A stretch of 64,000 bases of DNA from Pseudocoprococcus catus (GTDB taxonomy: Bacteria > Bacillota > Clostridia > Lachnospirales > Lachnospiraceae). Of this stretch, positions 35,685 through 44,097 are shown one piece after another. The first letter of the stretch is position 1. The number at the start of each line of letters is the position of its first letter. The stretch lies in the NCBI RefSeq assembly GCF_019734885.1, contig NZ_JAAXCM010000038.1, positions 1 to 64,000 on the forward strand, written 5' to 3'. Made by a program: the position numbers and the translations under genes. Below the pieces are notes generated by a model. The model ran no database searches. It was not told the origin of the DNA and saw only the letters and a program-made list of their open reading frames with translations.

Positions 35685-35828
35685 CTATTTGTTGTTCTCG
35701 CAGCTCTGATTACCTACTGTACAGGAAGTCTTGCATGCAGACTGACAAGAAGTCTGGCACTCGCCGCATCCGCCTTTGACCATACTCTGTTTCATAGATC
35801 TGGTGTTCAATGATTTGATACGTTTCAT
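35685..35828 (-). CDS. scfA: SCIFF ranthipeptide precursor (six Cys in about 45 residues)
   Basis: A 47-residue peptide starts at ATG 35828-35826 behind a GGAGGAG site and stops at 35685. It begins with the conserved leader MKRIKSLNTRS and then has six Cys (residues 21, 24, 28, 32, 36, 43), with Thr/Ser between them. This is the hallmark of the SCIFF family found in nearly all Clostridia. The maturase ScfB is downstream. The mature product is a thioether-bridged peptide; its role is not settled, with quorum-like signalling proposed for some ranthipeptides. Confidence 0.95.
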   Translation of the reverse strand: MKRIKSLNTRSMKQSMVKGGCGECQTSCQSACKTSCTVGNQSCENNK

Positions 35829-36028
35829 TATGTACTCCTCCTTCAATTATGAACTTGAAATATTATAACATACTCATTTTCATTTTTAAAGCTCTTTTTG
35901 AAAAGATACATGCATTATATCAAATAATTTCTATTTTTTTACTAAATCCGGCCCATTCTCTGTGTAAAACAACGCTTTTTCTTCCTTCATCTCAACTGAA
36001 AAACTGCCGGACCATTTTCAAAATCCGC

Positions 36029-36415
36029 TTATCCAAGCATTCCTCCCAGCATCCCGCTGCCAAGACACAGCAATACAAAAGGCAGACAGAACTGCCATTC
36101 CGAAGCAGCTATACATCCGGAAGCCACTGAGATCAGGCATAGTGTAACATAGTATAAAGTTCCCAGAGCCAGCCCCCACAGAAAGCGTCTGTATCCGATT
36201 CGATGACCGGCATAAATACCACCGATCAAAACCGCCAGTACAACCACTACGTACACCGAAACACGGATTCTGTTCTGTCCCTCACCCGCTGCATAGAAAA
36301 TCAACGACGCAAGCACTATGCCCACAGCTGAAACCATCACACTGATCAGCCAGGCAGCTGCCATCACGCGAACAATCTCCACCTCACCGGACACCGCACC
36401 CAACTTCTTTTCCAT
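36029..36415 (-). CDS. TIGR04086-like small membrane protein
   Basis: A protein of about 128 residues with four hydrophobic segments (roughly residues 18-42, 52-68, 80-98, 107-125), consistent with the TIGR04086/YrzE family of Clostridia membrane proteins. GGAGGGG precedes the ATG at 36415; an adjacent GTG is possible. These genes often lie near the SCIFF-secDF or yajC region. No function is known. Confidence 0.7.
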   Translation of the reverse strand: MEKKLGAVSGEVEIVRVMAAAWLISVMVSAVGIVLASLIFYAAGEGQNRIRVSVYVVVVLAVLIGGIYAGHRIGYRRFLWGLALGTLYYVTLCLISVASGCIAASEWQFCLPFVLLCLGSGMLGGMLG

Positions 36416-36542
36416 CACAACCCCTCCGCAATCAACTGCTGTCCATAGAATATATGCCCTGCATCCGTCAAAAAGACATCTGGCTTTTTACCCCCAAATG
36501 TCATACAATAAGAATAAGCCTGATAAATATCTCTTTATATCA

Positions 36543-36588
36543 GCTGCCAGTGTAAGGCAGTGCGAGCGGCCTGCGTTGCAATGGCTCG
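36543..36588 (+). repeat. Truncated copy F of the palindromic element (3' half)
   Basis: The sequence shows only the right half of the core: GCTGCCA, a would-be helix strand GTGTAA, GGCAGTGCGAGCG and CCTG, followed by what should be the right arm. No complementary left arm is present upstream. It ends 33 bp before the PHP gene start and has the same orientation as that gene. Confidence 0.65.
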
Positions 36589-36621
36589 TTTTTTCACAAC
36601 GTCAATTTGAAAGGAGAACTT

Positions 36622-37455
36622 ATGGATAGAATCGATTTACACACTCACTCTACTGCTTCTGACGGCAGTATGACCCCTTCAGAGCTTGTTCGCCATGCCG
36701 CGTCCTGCGGTCTGCGTGCAGTTGCTTTGACGGACCACGATACCACTGTGGGTCTTAGCGAGGCCCAACAGGAAGCCAATGAAGCCGGCATTGAACTTGT
36801 TCACGGCGTTGAACTGGCCACCTGGCAGGACAAGACAGAACTTCACATTGTCGGACTTGATATCAATGAACGTGATCCGCAGTTTCAGGATGCCATGGCA
36901 CTCATGCAGCAGATTCGTGAAGACCGCAACAATCAGATGATTGCCCGCATGCAGGCTGCAGGTGTGGATATCACCCCTGAAAAACTTCATGCCAAAGAAG
37001 GCACCGGTGTCTTAACCCGTGCCAACTTTGCCGGTTATCTATTGTCTGTTGGTTTTGTCAAAAGCATCAAAGAAGCCTTTGACCGCTATCTTGGTGATGG
37101 CAAACCTTTCTACATTCCGCGTACTAAGACATCACCCAAAGATGCCATTGAGCTTATCAAACAGGCTGGCGGCATTCCCGTTCTCGCCCATCCGATGCTC
37201 TATAAGCTCGGCAAAGACACCCTCGAGAAATATGTCAGGATGATGACCGACTGGGGACTGGAAGCCATAGAAGTCTACTACTCCACCAATACCCCTTCCG
37301 ATGACCTTTATCTCAGCCATCTGGCTAACCGTTATCACCTCAGGTATTCCGGCGGTTCAGATTTTCACGGTACTTATAAACCGCATATCCAAATCGGTAC
37401 CGGCAAAGGCCGTCTCGTCGTTCCTTATGATATTCTTGAGAAACTTAGAGCCTGA
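36622..37455 (+). CDS. PHP-domain metal-dependent phosphoesterase
   Basis: The 277-residue protein has the PHP motifs DLHTHSTASDGS, LTDHDT, HGVEL and a late GGSDFHG. It resembles YciV/TrpH-type enzymes that act on nucleoside 3',5'-bisphosphates or 5' ends of RNA. The ATG at 36622 lies 6 nt behind AAAGGAG; an upstream in-frame TTG overlaps that site. The leader contains fragment F of the palindromic family. Confidence 0.88.
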   Translation: MDRIDLHTHSTASDGSMTPSELVRHAASCGLRAVALTDHDTTVGLSEAQQEANEAGIELVHGVELATWQDKTELHIVGLDINERDPQFQDAMALMQQIREDRNNQMIARMQAAGVDITPEKLHAKEGTGVLTRANFAGYLLSVGFVKSIKEAFDRYLGDGKPFYIPRTKTSPKDAIELIKQAGGIPVLAHPMLYKLGKDTLEKYVRMMTDWGLEAIEVYYSTNTPSDDLYLSHLANRYHLRYSGGSDFHGTYKPHIQIGTGKGRLVVPYDILEKLRA

Positions 37456-37475
37456 CCCAATACGCCGGCAGCTGT

Positions 37476-38258
37476 TTAGTGGTCTAACACGGCAATGTCA
37501 CCAATGCCGTTGCATACCAGTCTCGGTCTATACGGAAATTCCTCAATCATCCCCGGTGTTGTCACCCCTGACAGCACCAGAACCGTATCCAGACCGGATT
37601 CGATACCCGCAACGATATCTGTATCCATACGGTCTCCGATGATGGCTGCATCCTCTGAATGCACCCCGAGGATCCTGAGTCCTGTACGCATCATCAGAGC
37701 ATTCGGCTTGCCCACATAATAAGCCTGTTTGCCTGTGGCCAGTTCAATCGGTGCCATCAATGCCCGGCAGGCCGGAACGATGCCGCCTTCCACAGGACCG
37801 GTCAGGTCATAATTCGTACCGATCAGGCGGGCACCTTCATTGACAAATCTTGTTGCTTTGACAATATGGTCATAGCAATAATTATCCGCTTCACCGATGA
37901 TCACATAATCCGGATGGATTTCATTCACTGTAATACCGGCATCATACAGGGCATTCTGAAGGCCATGTTCGCCAACCGCATAAGCTGTTGCCTCCGGTGT
38001 CTGTGTTGAAATAAATGCTGCCGTTGCCAGTGCACTTGTATAAAAATGGCTCTGATCCACATCAAGTCCCATCCATTCCAGTTTCTTTTGCAGCTCCTTC
38101 GGTGTGTAGCGGCTTGAATTCGTCAGAAAAAGGAATTCCTTCTTCTCCTGATACAGCCATTCCACAAACTCCTTTGCTCCCGGAAGCAGACGGTTGCCAT
38201 GATAGATCACACCATCCATATCAATAATAAAACCTTTTTTTGCTCTTAACTGTTCCAT
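37476..38258 (-). CDS. HAD-IIA family hydrolase (NagD/AraL-like)
   Basis: The 260-residue protein has the HAD motifs DMDGVIYHG (nucleophile Asp), LTNSS and IIGDRMDTDI, with the class IIA cap between motifs II and III. Such enzymes dephosphorylate sugar phosphates, nucleotides or glycolytic by-products. It converges with the PHP gene, 20 bp apart, without a clear terminator. The substrate is unknown. Confidence 0.9.
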   Translation of the reverse strand: MEQLRAKKGFIIDMDGVIYHGNRLLPGAKEFVEWLYQEKKEFLFLTNSSRYTPKELQKKLEWMGLDVDQSHFYTSALATAAFISTQTPEATAYAVGEHGLQNALYDAGITVNEIHPDYVIIGEADNYCYDHIVKATRFVNEGARLIGTNYDLTGPVEGGIVPACRALMAPIELATGKQAYYVGKPNALMMRTGLRILGVHSEDAAIIGDRMDTDIVAGIESGLDTVLVLSGVTTPGMIEEFPYRPRLVCNGIGDIAVLDH

Positions 38259-38392
38259 ATGAACCTCCTTCCCGCCGGTTCATACTATACCGGCCGTTCA
38301 ACTTTTTAACACTTTATCTACCAGTTATATTATAAACTGATTTTAACAACATACTATCAATCCAAGCTAAAGATAATGTAAAAAAAATGTAA

Positions 38393-38427
38393 AAGGTGCG
38401 GAAATCAATCTCTGATCTCCGCACCTT
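38393..38427 (-). terminator. Terminator after yajC
   Basis: AAGGTGCGGA pairs with TCCGCACCTT around a 15-nt loop and is followed on the minus strand by TTTACATTTTTTT. It closes the tgt-yajC unit. Confidence 0.85.
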
Positions 38428-38452
38428 CGCGCAATCTCTGATAATTCTTCAA

Positions 38453-38770
38453 TTATTCTTCTTCGTTCGTTTTCTCAACGCTGACAATAGCTTCTTTCTG
38501 CATTGGAATACGGCAATGTCTGTCACTGCCGAACTCAACGATAACAACATCTTCTGCGATATCGATAACCACACCGTAGAATCCGCTTGTTGTCAGAATG
38601 CTGTCGCCAACTTCAAGGTTTGCAATCATGGCATCCATGGATTTCTGACGTTTCTTCTGAGGACGTACAGAAAGGAAATACATTAAAATTGCAAATACAA
38701 CAACGTATGCAATCAGAATAAAGATAGCGTTGCCGCCTGTTCCTGATAATACAACTGGTAAAAAGTTCAT
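38453..38770 (-). CDS. yajC: Preprotein translocase subunit YajC
   Basis: The 105-residue protein has one N-terminal membrane segment, then FLSVRPQKKRQK and the soluble YajC domain (LEVGDSILTTSGFYGVVIDI). It associates with SecDF in export. It lies 13 bp after tgt, the usual tgt-yajC order, while secDF is 4 kb away. Confidence 0.92.
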   Translation of the reverse strand: MNFLPVVLSGTGGNAIFILIAYVVVFAILMYFLSVRPQKKRQKSMDAMIANLEVGDSILTTSGFYGVVIDIAEDVVIVEFGSDRHCRIPMQKEAIVSVEKTNEEE

Positions 38771-38783
38771 TAGATTTTCCTCC

Positions 38784-39917
38784 TTAATCTTCTTTACTTA
38801 AAAAGCCTTCCAGTTTGGACTTCTTAAATTCACTGTATCTGTGTTCCCTGATAGCGAGACGGATCTCCTCCATCAAATGGTTATAGAAATACAGATTATG
38901 CAAAACACACAAACGCATGCCCAGCATCTCTTTGGCCTTCAGCAGATGTCGGATATAAGCTCTTGTATAATTGCGGCAGGCCGGACACTGACAGCCTTCT
39001 TCAATCGGTCTGGCATCCAGCTCAAACTTCGCATTAAAAAGATTCAGCTTGCCATGATTCGTATAAACATGACCATGCCGTCCGTTTCTTGATGGATATA
39101 CACAGTCAAAGAAATCAATACCTCTGTCTACACCTTCCAGAATATTGGCCGGTGTACCTACCCCCATCAAATAGGTTGGCTTATTCTGAGGCAGTTCAGG
39201 GACAACCTCGTCAAGGATCCGATACATCTCCTCATGGGTCTCGCCCACTGCAAGACCGCCCACTGCATAACCATCCAGATCCAGCTCCCGGATCGCACGG
39301 GCATGGTTCACACGGATATCTGCATAAGTGCCGCCCTGGTTAATACCAAAAAGCAGCTGATGCGGATTCACGGTTCCTTCTGCTGCATTCAGTTCCTGCA
39401 TCTTCTTCTTGCATCGCTCCAGCCATCTGGTTGTACGGTTAACTGAGTTGATCATATACTCTCTTGTGGCTGGATAAGGTGCACACTCGTCAAAGGCCAT
39501 GGCAATGGTAGAGCCAAGGTTGGACTGAATCTGCATACTCTCCTCCGGGCCCATAAAAATCTTATGGCCATCAATATGTGACTGGAAATAAACGCCTTCC
39601 TCCTTGATCTTGCGCAGGCCCTTCAGGGAAAATACCTGAAAGCCGCCGGAATCAGTAAGGATCGGTCTGTCCCAGTTCATAAACTTGTGCAGGCCGCCGA
39701 GCTGTTTCACAATTTGGTCTCCGGGACGAACGTGAAGATGATAGGTATTGGACAATTCAACCTGTGTACCGATCTCCTTCAGATCTGTGGTAGCCACCGC
39801 ACCCTTGATAGCTGCAATGGTACCCACATTCATAAAAACAGGTGTCTCAATGACACCATGTACGGTTTCCATATGTGCGCTCTTTGCTCTGCCGTCTGTT
39901 GCAACGATTTGATACAT
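38784..39917 (-). CDS. tgt: Queuine tRNA-ribosyltransferase
   Basis: The 377-residue enzyme exchanges guanine 34 of certain tRNAs for a queuine precursor. It shows the catalytic Asp in TDSGGFQVFSL, the second in FDCVYPSRNGRHG, and the zinc site CQCPACR...HN near the C-terminus. Length and motifs are standard. It forms an operon with yajC. Confidence 0.95.
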   Translation of the reverse strand: MYQIVATDGRAKSAHMETVHGVIETPVFMNVGTIAAIKGAVATTDLKEIGTQVELSNTYHLHVRPGDQIVKQLGGLHKFMNWDRPILTDSGGFQVFSLKGLRKIKEEGVYFQSHIDGHKIFMGPEESMQIQSNLGSTIAMAFDECAPYPATREYMINSVNRTTRWLERCKKKMQELNAAEGTVNPHQLLFGINQGGTYADIRVNHARAIRELDLDGYAVGGLAVGETHEEMYRILDEVVPELPQNKPTYLMGVGTPANILEGVDRGIDFFDCVYPSRNGRHGHVYTNHGKLNLFNAKFELDARPIEEGCQCPACRNYTRAYIRHLLKAKEMLGMRLCVLHNLYFYNHLMEEIRLAIREHRYSEFKKSKLEGFLSKED

Positions 39918-40015
39918 ATACTCACCTTTATCTTAATTATTGTATAAAAAAGCGTTATATCTAGTATAACTGTAATTGATTTATTTATCAACTAAAAAAT
40001 ACAGAAAACAGAAAA

Positions 40016-40041
40016 AAACTGCTGCACTCCCGCAGCAGTTT
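40016..40041 (-). terminator. Terminator after the HPr-like gene
   Basis: A 10-bp stem AAACTGCTGC/GCAGCAGTTT with a 6-nt loop is followed by a T-run on the minus strand, 30 bp after the stop of the HPr-like gene. Confidence 0.92.
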
Positions 40042-40070
40042 CTTCTCTTACAATTCATTCTCTTCTTCAT

Positions 40071-40298
40071 TTACTGAACAGCGTATTTTGCCAATACGGT
40101 GTTAAATCCGACATTTTCTCCGCTGTAGCAGACTCTGAGCTGATTTCTCAGATCCAGACTGAGAATACCAAGCAGGGATTTCGCATCCAATGCAATCCTG
40201 TTAAAATAAACATCAATATCAAAATCACACTCTGAAGCAGCCTTAACAAATTCCTTGGCGGCTTCTACACTGTTTAATACAATATTCTTTTCATTCAT
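40071..40298 (-). CDS. HPr-like protein lacking the phospho-histidine
   Basis: The 75-residue protein keeps the second half of HPr, including the regulatory serine in DAKSLLGILSL, which matches the Ser46 region. The active loop normally reading GxHARPA is shortened and has no His. It therefore cannot relay phosphate in sugar transport, but could act like Crh as a Ser-phosphorylated partner of CcpA. The ATG at 40298 has AAGGAGG 8 nt upstream. It stands alone between tgt and aroC, and a cre-like palindrome lies 160 bp before it. The regulatory role is inferred. Confidence 0.8.
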   Translation of the reverse strand: MNEKNIVLNSVEAAKEFVKAASECDFDIDVYFNRIALDAKSLLGILSLDLRNQLRVCYSGENVGFNTVLAKYAVQ

Positions 40299-40460
40299 TT
40301 GACCAACCTCCTTGGATTGGATTATTTTTATCACACATCAAAATGAATGTCAAATTTTCAAATCACACTATGATTGAAAGTTTTTGTATACTCCGCTTGA
40401 TAAATGTCGTGTTATTGCGTCGTTTTATGGCATGATTTTCACTATTTTGTGAACATTTTG

Positions 40461-40474
40461 TGGAAACGTTTCCA
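40461..40474. promoter_or_regulatory. cre-like palindrome
   Basis: TGGAAACGTTTCCA is a perfect 14-bp palindrome close to the CcpA operator consensus TGWAARCGYTWWCW. It lies in the divergent gap between the HPr-like gene and aroC. CcpA or another LacI-family regulator could bind it; which gene it serves is not clear. The rest of this 360-bp gap shows no further structure. Confidence 0.55.
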
Positions 40475-40658
40475 ATTCTTTTATATGTCGCATAAAATTA
40501 CACCTGACTTCTCGTTGAATTTCCATAAAATTCGAAATGACTTTCTTGCTTTACCTTGCGAATTTCTTCTATATCTATTATAATGGATGCCATACGACTT
40601 CAATATTCATGAGGTTTTCATCATTAATCCATATGAACTCAGGAGGTTTAAAACATAT

Positions 40659-41762
40659 ATGGCTGGATCAACATTTGGTAATCAGTTTAAAATCACAACA
40701 TGGGGCGAATCCCACGGCAAGGCAGTGGGTGTTGTCATCGATGGCTGCCCTGCCGGTCTTCCGCTTACTGAATCCGATATCCAATATTATCTGAATCTGC
40801 GCAAGCCCGGTCAGTCCCGCTATACAACACCACGAAAAGAGGATGATGCCGTAGAGATCATGTCCGGTACCTTTGAAGGCAAGACAACCGGAAGCCCTAT
40901 TTTTCTCATTGTTTTCAATAAGAATGCCCGCTCATCCGATTATTCCGACATTGCCCGCTACTACCGTCCGGGACATGCAGACTATACATTTGATGCCAAA
41001 TACGGCTTCAGAGACTACCGGGGCGGCGGCCGTTCATCCGCCCGTGAAACCATTGGCCGTGTAGCTGCCGGGGCCGTTGCCATGAAATTACTTGCCGAAT
41101 GCGGCATTGAAATCTGTGCTTTTTCCAAAGCCATCGGCCCGGTTTCCATTGATCCGGCAAAATTTAATGCAGAGGAAATTTTCAACAATCCGGTTTACAT
41201 GCCAGACGCAGATGCAGCTTCCGAAGCTGAAGCTTTCATTGCAGAACAGATGAAGAAACAGGATTCCTGCGGCGGTATCATCGAATGCCGTATTCATGGT
41301 ATGCCTGCCGGCATCGGTGATCCGGTTTTTGAAAAGCTGAATGCTAATTTGGCCAAAGCAATCTGTTCCATCGGTGCTGTCAAAGGCTTTGAGATCGGTG
41401 ATGGTTTTTCTGCTGCCAAATCTCAGGGTTCTGTGAATAATGATGCCTTTACAACCGATCATGCCGGTCATATTACAAAGGCTACCAATCATGCCGGCGG
41501 TATCCTGGGCGGTATGAGCGACGGTTCCGAAATCATCTTCCGGGCTGCTGTCAAACCGACGCCGTCCATCTCCCAAACACAGCACACTGTCACCCGGGAA
41601 GGCGAACCCATCGATATACAGATCAAAGGCCGCCATGATCCCATCATCGTTCCAAGAGCTGTTGTGGTAGTTCAGTCCATGGCCGCCCTTGTTGTCATCG
41701 ATGCCCTTATGCAGAACATGACCGCCCGGGTTGACTATCTGAGGGACTTCTATAAAAAATGA
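40659..41762 (+). CDS. aroC: Chorismate synthase
   Basis: The 367-residue enzyme makes chorismate from EPSP using reduced FMN. Motifs include TTWGESHGKAVG, the RPGHADY region, GGGRSSARET with the conserved GGRSSARET stretch, and GGISDG-like GGMSDG. The ATG at 40659 follows AGGAGG; the frame extends further upstream without a site. No other shikimate genes are adjacent. Confidence 0.95.
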   Translation: MAGSTFGNQFKITTWGESHGKAVGVVIDGCPAGLPLTESDIQYYLNLRKPGQSRYTTPRKEDDAVEIMSGTFEGKTTGSPIFLIVFNKNARSSDYSDIARYYRPGHADYTFDAKYGFRDYRGGGRSSARETIGRVAAGAVAMKLLAECGIEICAFSKAIGPVSIDPAKFNAEEIFNNPVYMPDADAASEAEAFIAEQMKKQDSCGGIIECRIHGMPAGIGDPVFEKLNANLAKAICSIGAVKGFEIGDGFSAAKSQGSVNNDAFTTDHAGHITKATNHAGGILGGMSDGSEIIFRAAVKPTPSISQTQHTVTREGEPIDIQIKGRHDPIIVPRAVVVVQSMAALVVIDALMQNMTARVDYLRDFYKK

Positions 41763-41841
41763 TTTTTTTAGTTAGATTTCCCTGACTGCATCTTGATGAA
41801 TAACACAATACCTGCATTGCGAAACTTCAAAGTCTAAAAAA

Positions 41842-41887
41842 GATGAACCAATTAGCAGCTTCAAAAACAGGTGCTAATTGGTTCATC
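41842..41887. repeat. Short perfect palindrome G, possible relic of the element family
   Basis: GATGAACCAATTAGCA (41842-41857) and its exact complement (41872-41887) flank a 14-nt loop that contains GCTTC and CAGG, motifs also found at the arm/core junction of copies A-E. Imperfect pairing extends to about 41817-41912. It may be an internally deleted copy, or an unrelated bidirectional terminator-like palindrome between convergent aroC and the PspC gene. Confidence 0.5.
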
Positions 41888-41914
41888 TCGTTTTAACTTG
41901 GAAAGTTTCGCCCG

Positions 41915-42130
41915 TTATTCTGCATCAATGATGTCATCATCTTCCGGTATGATCACTGCTGCAATGATATACAGGATAATTCCTGTACCGCCGGCCAGTG
42001 ACAATGCCGCCCAGATCAAACGGATAATGGTAGGATCAATACCAAGTAATTCTCCGATACCGCCGCATACACCTGTCAGCATCTTATTCGTTCTGGACTT
42101 AACCAATTTCATCTTTCTCAAATCATTCAT
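41915..42130 (-). CDS. PspC-domain membrane protein
   Basis: A protein of about 71 residues with the PspC pattern KLVKSRTNKMLTGVCGGIGELLGIDPTIIRL and one membrane segment, ending in an acidic tail. PspC domains take part in envelope stress responses or act as small membrane regulators. The ATG at 42130 is preferred over an upstream start because GCGAGGTG precedes it. Confidence 0.88.
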   Translation of the reverse strand: MNDLRKMKLVKSRTNKMLTGVCGGIGELLGIDPTIIRLIWAALSLAGGTGIILYIIAAVIIPEDDDIIDAE

Positions 42131-42166
42131 TCTATTCACCTCGCAAATTTCACCGTAAGCCAACGC

Positions 42167-42820
42167 TTAAGTTTGACAACGCAGATACGGAATAACATCC
42201 GTCAGTGAATCTGCCTTTGCGTAAAGTATCTTCGACAGCTTCTCATCCGGCTGTGTAAGATCCGGTACCATGATGGGCAGACATCCCGCTCTGTAAGCAG
42301 CCATCAATCCATTGGGCGAATCCTCCAGTGCGATGCAGGCTTCCGGTTTCTCACCGATGCACTTGCAGGCATACCGGTACACATCCGGCATCGGTTTGCC
42401 ATGAGGCACCATGGCGGTGCTGATAATCTGGTCAAAGTAATCCAGAAGTCCTGCTTCATCCAGATACGTCATCGCCTTGGTCTCGCCACTGGCTGTTGCA
42501 ACCGCCGTCTTAAAATAGTGGCTCTTCAGATAACGCAGCAATTCCTCTGCCCCGGGCTTTATCTCCACAGGATGTGTCTCCATATACGCATTCATCAGCG
42601 CCTTGCGCCTGTTTCTCACACCATGATAGTCAAAATCCTGTCCGAAGATTTCTTTCATCATCGGCTCAGCAAATTCCGGTGCCATGCTTCTAAGCATCAG
42701 ACTGTGTTCCATTTTCCAGTCATAACCGGCCTCACAGCCGGCTTCCATCCAAAAATGACAATATATCTTCTCCGTATCAAGTAGAATTCCATCCATGTCA
42801 AAAATGACGGCTCTTATCAT
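42167..42820 (-). CDS. HAD-family phosphatase (beta-phosphoglucomutase-like)
   Basis: The 217-residue protein has FDMDGILLDTE with both catalytic Asp, the alpha-helical cap, TASGE (motif II) and ALEDSPNG (motif IV). It overlaps the LysA-like gene by 4 bp and so belongs to the TrmB-LysA operon. Phosphatase or phosphosugar mutase activity on an unknown substrate is expected. Confidence 0.9.
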   Translation of the reverse strand: MIRAVIFDMDGILLDTEKIYCHFWMEAGCEAGYDWKMEHSLMLRSMAPEFAEPMMKEIFGQDFDYHGVRNRRKALMNAYMETHPVEIKPGAEELLRYLKSHYFKTAVATASGETKAMTYLDEAGLLDYFDQIISTAMVPHGKPMPDVYRYACKCIGEKPEACIALEDSPNGLMAAYRAGCLPIMVPDLTQPDEKLSKILYAKADSLTDVIPYLRCQT

Positions 42821-44097
42821 TCATTACCATCCTTAAACCGATCAAATAATCCTGTATAATCAAAGGTTGCAAAGTAATCCATAGGTGTCTCGGCTCTTCT
42901 GATCAGTTCTGTTGAACCATCTTCCTTCAGCAGAACTTCCGCAGAACGAAGCTTGCCGTTATAGTTATAGCCCATTGAGAAGCCGTGAGCGCCTGTATCA
43001 TGGATAATAATATAATCACCCATATCAATCTTCGGCAGCATTCTGTTGACTGCAAACTTATCGCTGTTCTCACAGAGACCGCCGGTAACATCATACATAT
43101 GGTCACAAGGCTCGTTCTCCTTGCCTGCCACTGTAATATGATGATAAGCACCATAGATGGCCGGACGCATCAGGTTTGCTGCGCAGGCATCCAGACCGAT
43201 ATATTCTTTGAAAATGTGTTTCTCATGGATGGCTGTTGCGATCAGATGTCCATAAGGCGCCAGCATAAAACGTCCCATCTCTGTAAAGATAGCCACATCA
43301 CCCATACCTGCAGGAACAAGAATCTCATCGTAAACCTTGTGAACACCCTCACCGATGACTTCGATATCATTCGGTGTTTCGTCCGGTGAATAAGCAACGC
43401 CTACACCGCCTGACAGGTTAATGAACTTGATATCCGCCCCTGTCTCTTCATGCAGCTCAACAGCGGTCTTGAAAAGGATCTTGGCCAGTGCCGGATAATA
43501 ATCATTGGTCTTGGTATTGCTTGCCAGGAATGCATGAATGCCGAAATGCTTCACACCCTTGGATTTCAGATACTTGAAGCCCTCTGTCAGCTGTTCACGG
43601 GTAAAACCGTATTTTGCTTCTCCCGGTACATCCATGATGGCTGTACTGATCTTGAAATCACCGCCTGTATTGAAACGACAGCATACTGTCTCAGGAAATT
43701 CGCCCACATTTTCTTCAAAATATTTCAAATGAGTGATATCGTCAAAATTAATAATGACACCCATATCCTTGGCATAGGCATATTCATCGGCCGGTGTCAC
43801 ATTGGATGAAAACATGACGTCGTGTCCTGTAAAACCGCAGGCCTTCGCCATCATCAGCTCAACCTTTGTTGCACAGTCAAGACCACAGCCCTCTTCCTTC
43901 ATAATCTGCAGGATTGACGGGTTTGGTGTCGCCTTAACAGCAAAATACTCCTTGAAGCCTTTATTCCATGAAAATGCTTTATATACCTTTCTTGCATTCT
44001 CTCTGATACCCTTCTCATCATAAAGGTGAAAAGGTGTAGGATATTTCTTCACAATTTCGTCTAACTGCTCTTTTGTCACAAAAGGTACTTTCTTCAT
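42817..44097 (-). CDS. lysA: Diaminopimelate decarboxylase-like PLP enzyme
   Basis: The 426-residue protein is a fold-III PLP decarboxylase. The PLP lysine is in FAVKATPNP, a glycine loop in NLSGGVGVAY, and the substrate Cys region in GGLCENSDKF, close to the CESGD of LysA. Meso-diaminopimelate decarboxylation to lysine is likely, but related carboxynorspermidine or amino-acid decarboxylases cannot be excluded. It lies in an operon with a TrmB regulator (1-bp overlap upstream) and a HAD phosphatase, an unusual setting for a lysine gene. Confidence 0.82.
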   Translation of the reverse strand: MKKVPFVTKEQLDEIVKKYPTPFHLYDEKGIRENARKVYKAFSWNKGFKEYFAVKATPNPSILQIMKEEGCGLDCATKVELMMAKACGFTGHDVMFSSNVTPADEYAYAKDMGVIINFDDITHLKYFEENVGEFPETVCCRFNTGGDFKISTAIMDVPGEAKYGFTREQLTEGFKYLKSKGVKHFGIHAFLASNTKTNDYYPALAKILFKTAVELHEETGADIKFINLSGGVGVAYSPDETPNDIEVIGEGVHKVYDEILVPAGMGDVAIFTEMGRFMLAPYGHLIATAIHEKHIFKEYIGLDACAANLMRPAIYGAYHHITVAGKENEPCDHMYDVTGGLCENSDKFAVNRMLPKIDMGDYIIIHDTGAHGFSMGYNYNGKLRSAEVLLKEDGSTELIRRAETPMDYFATFDYTGLFDRFKDGNE

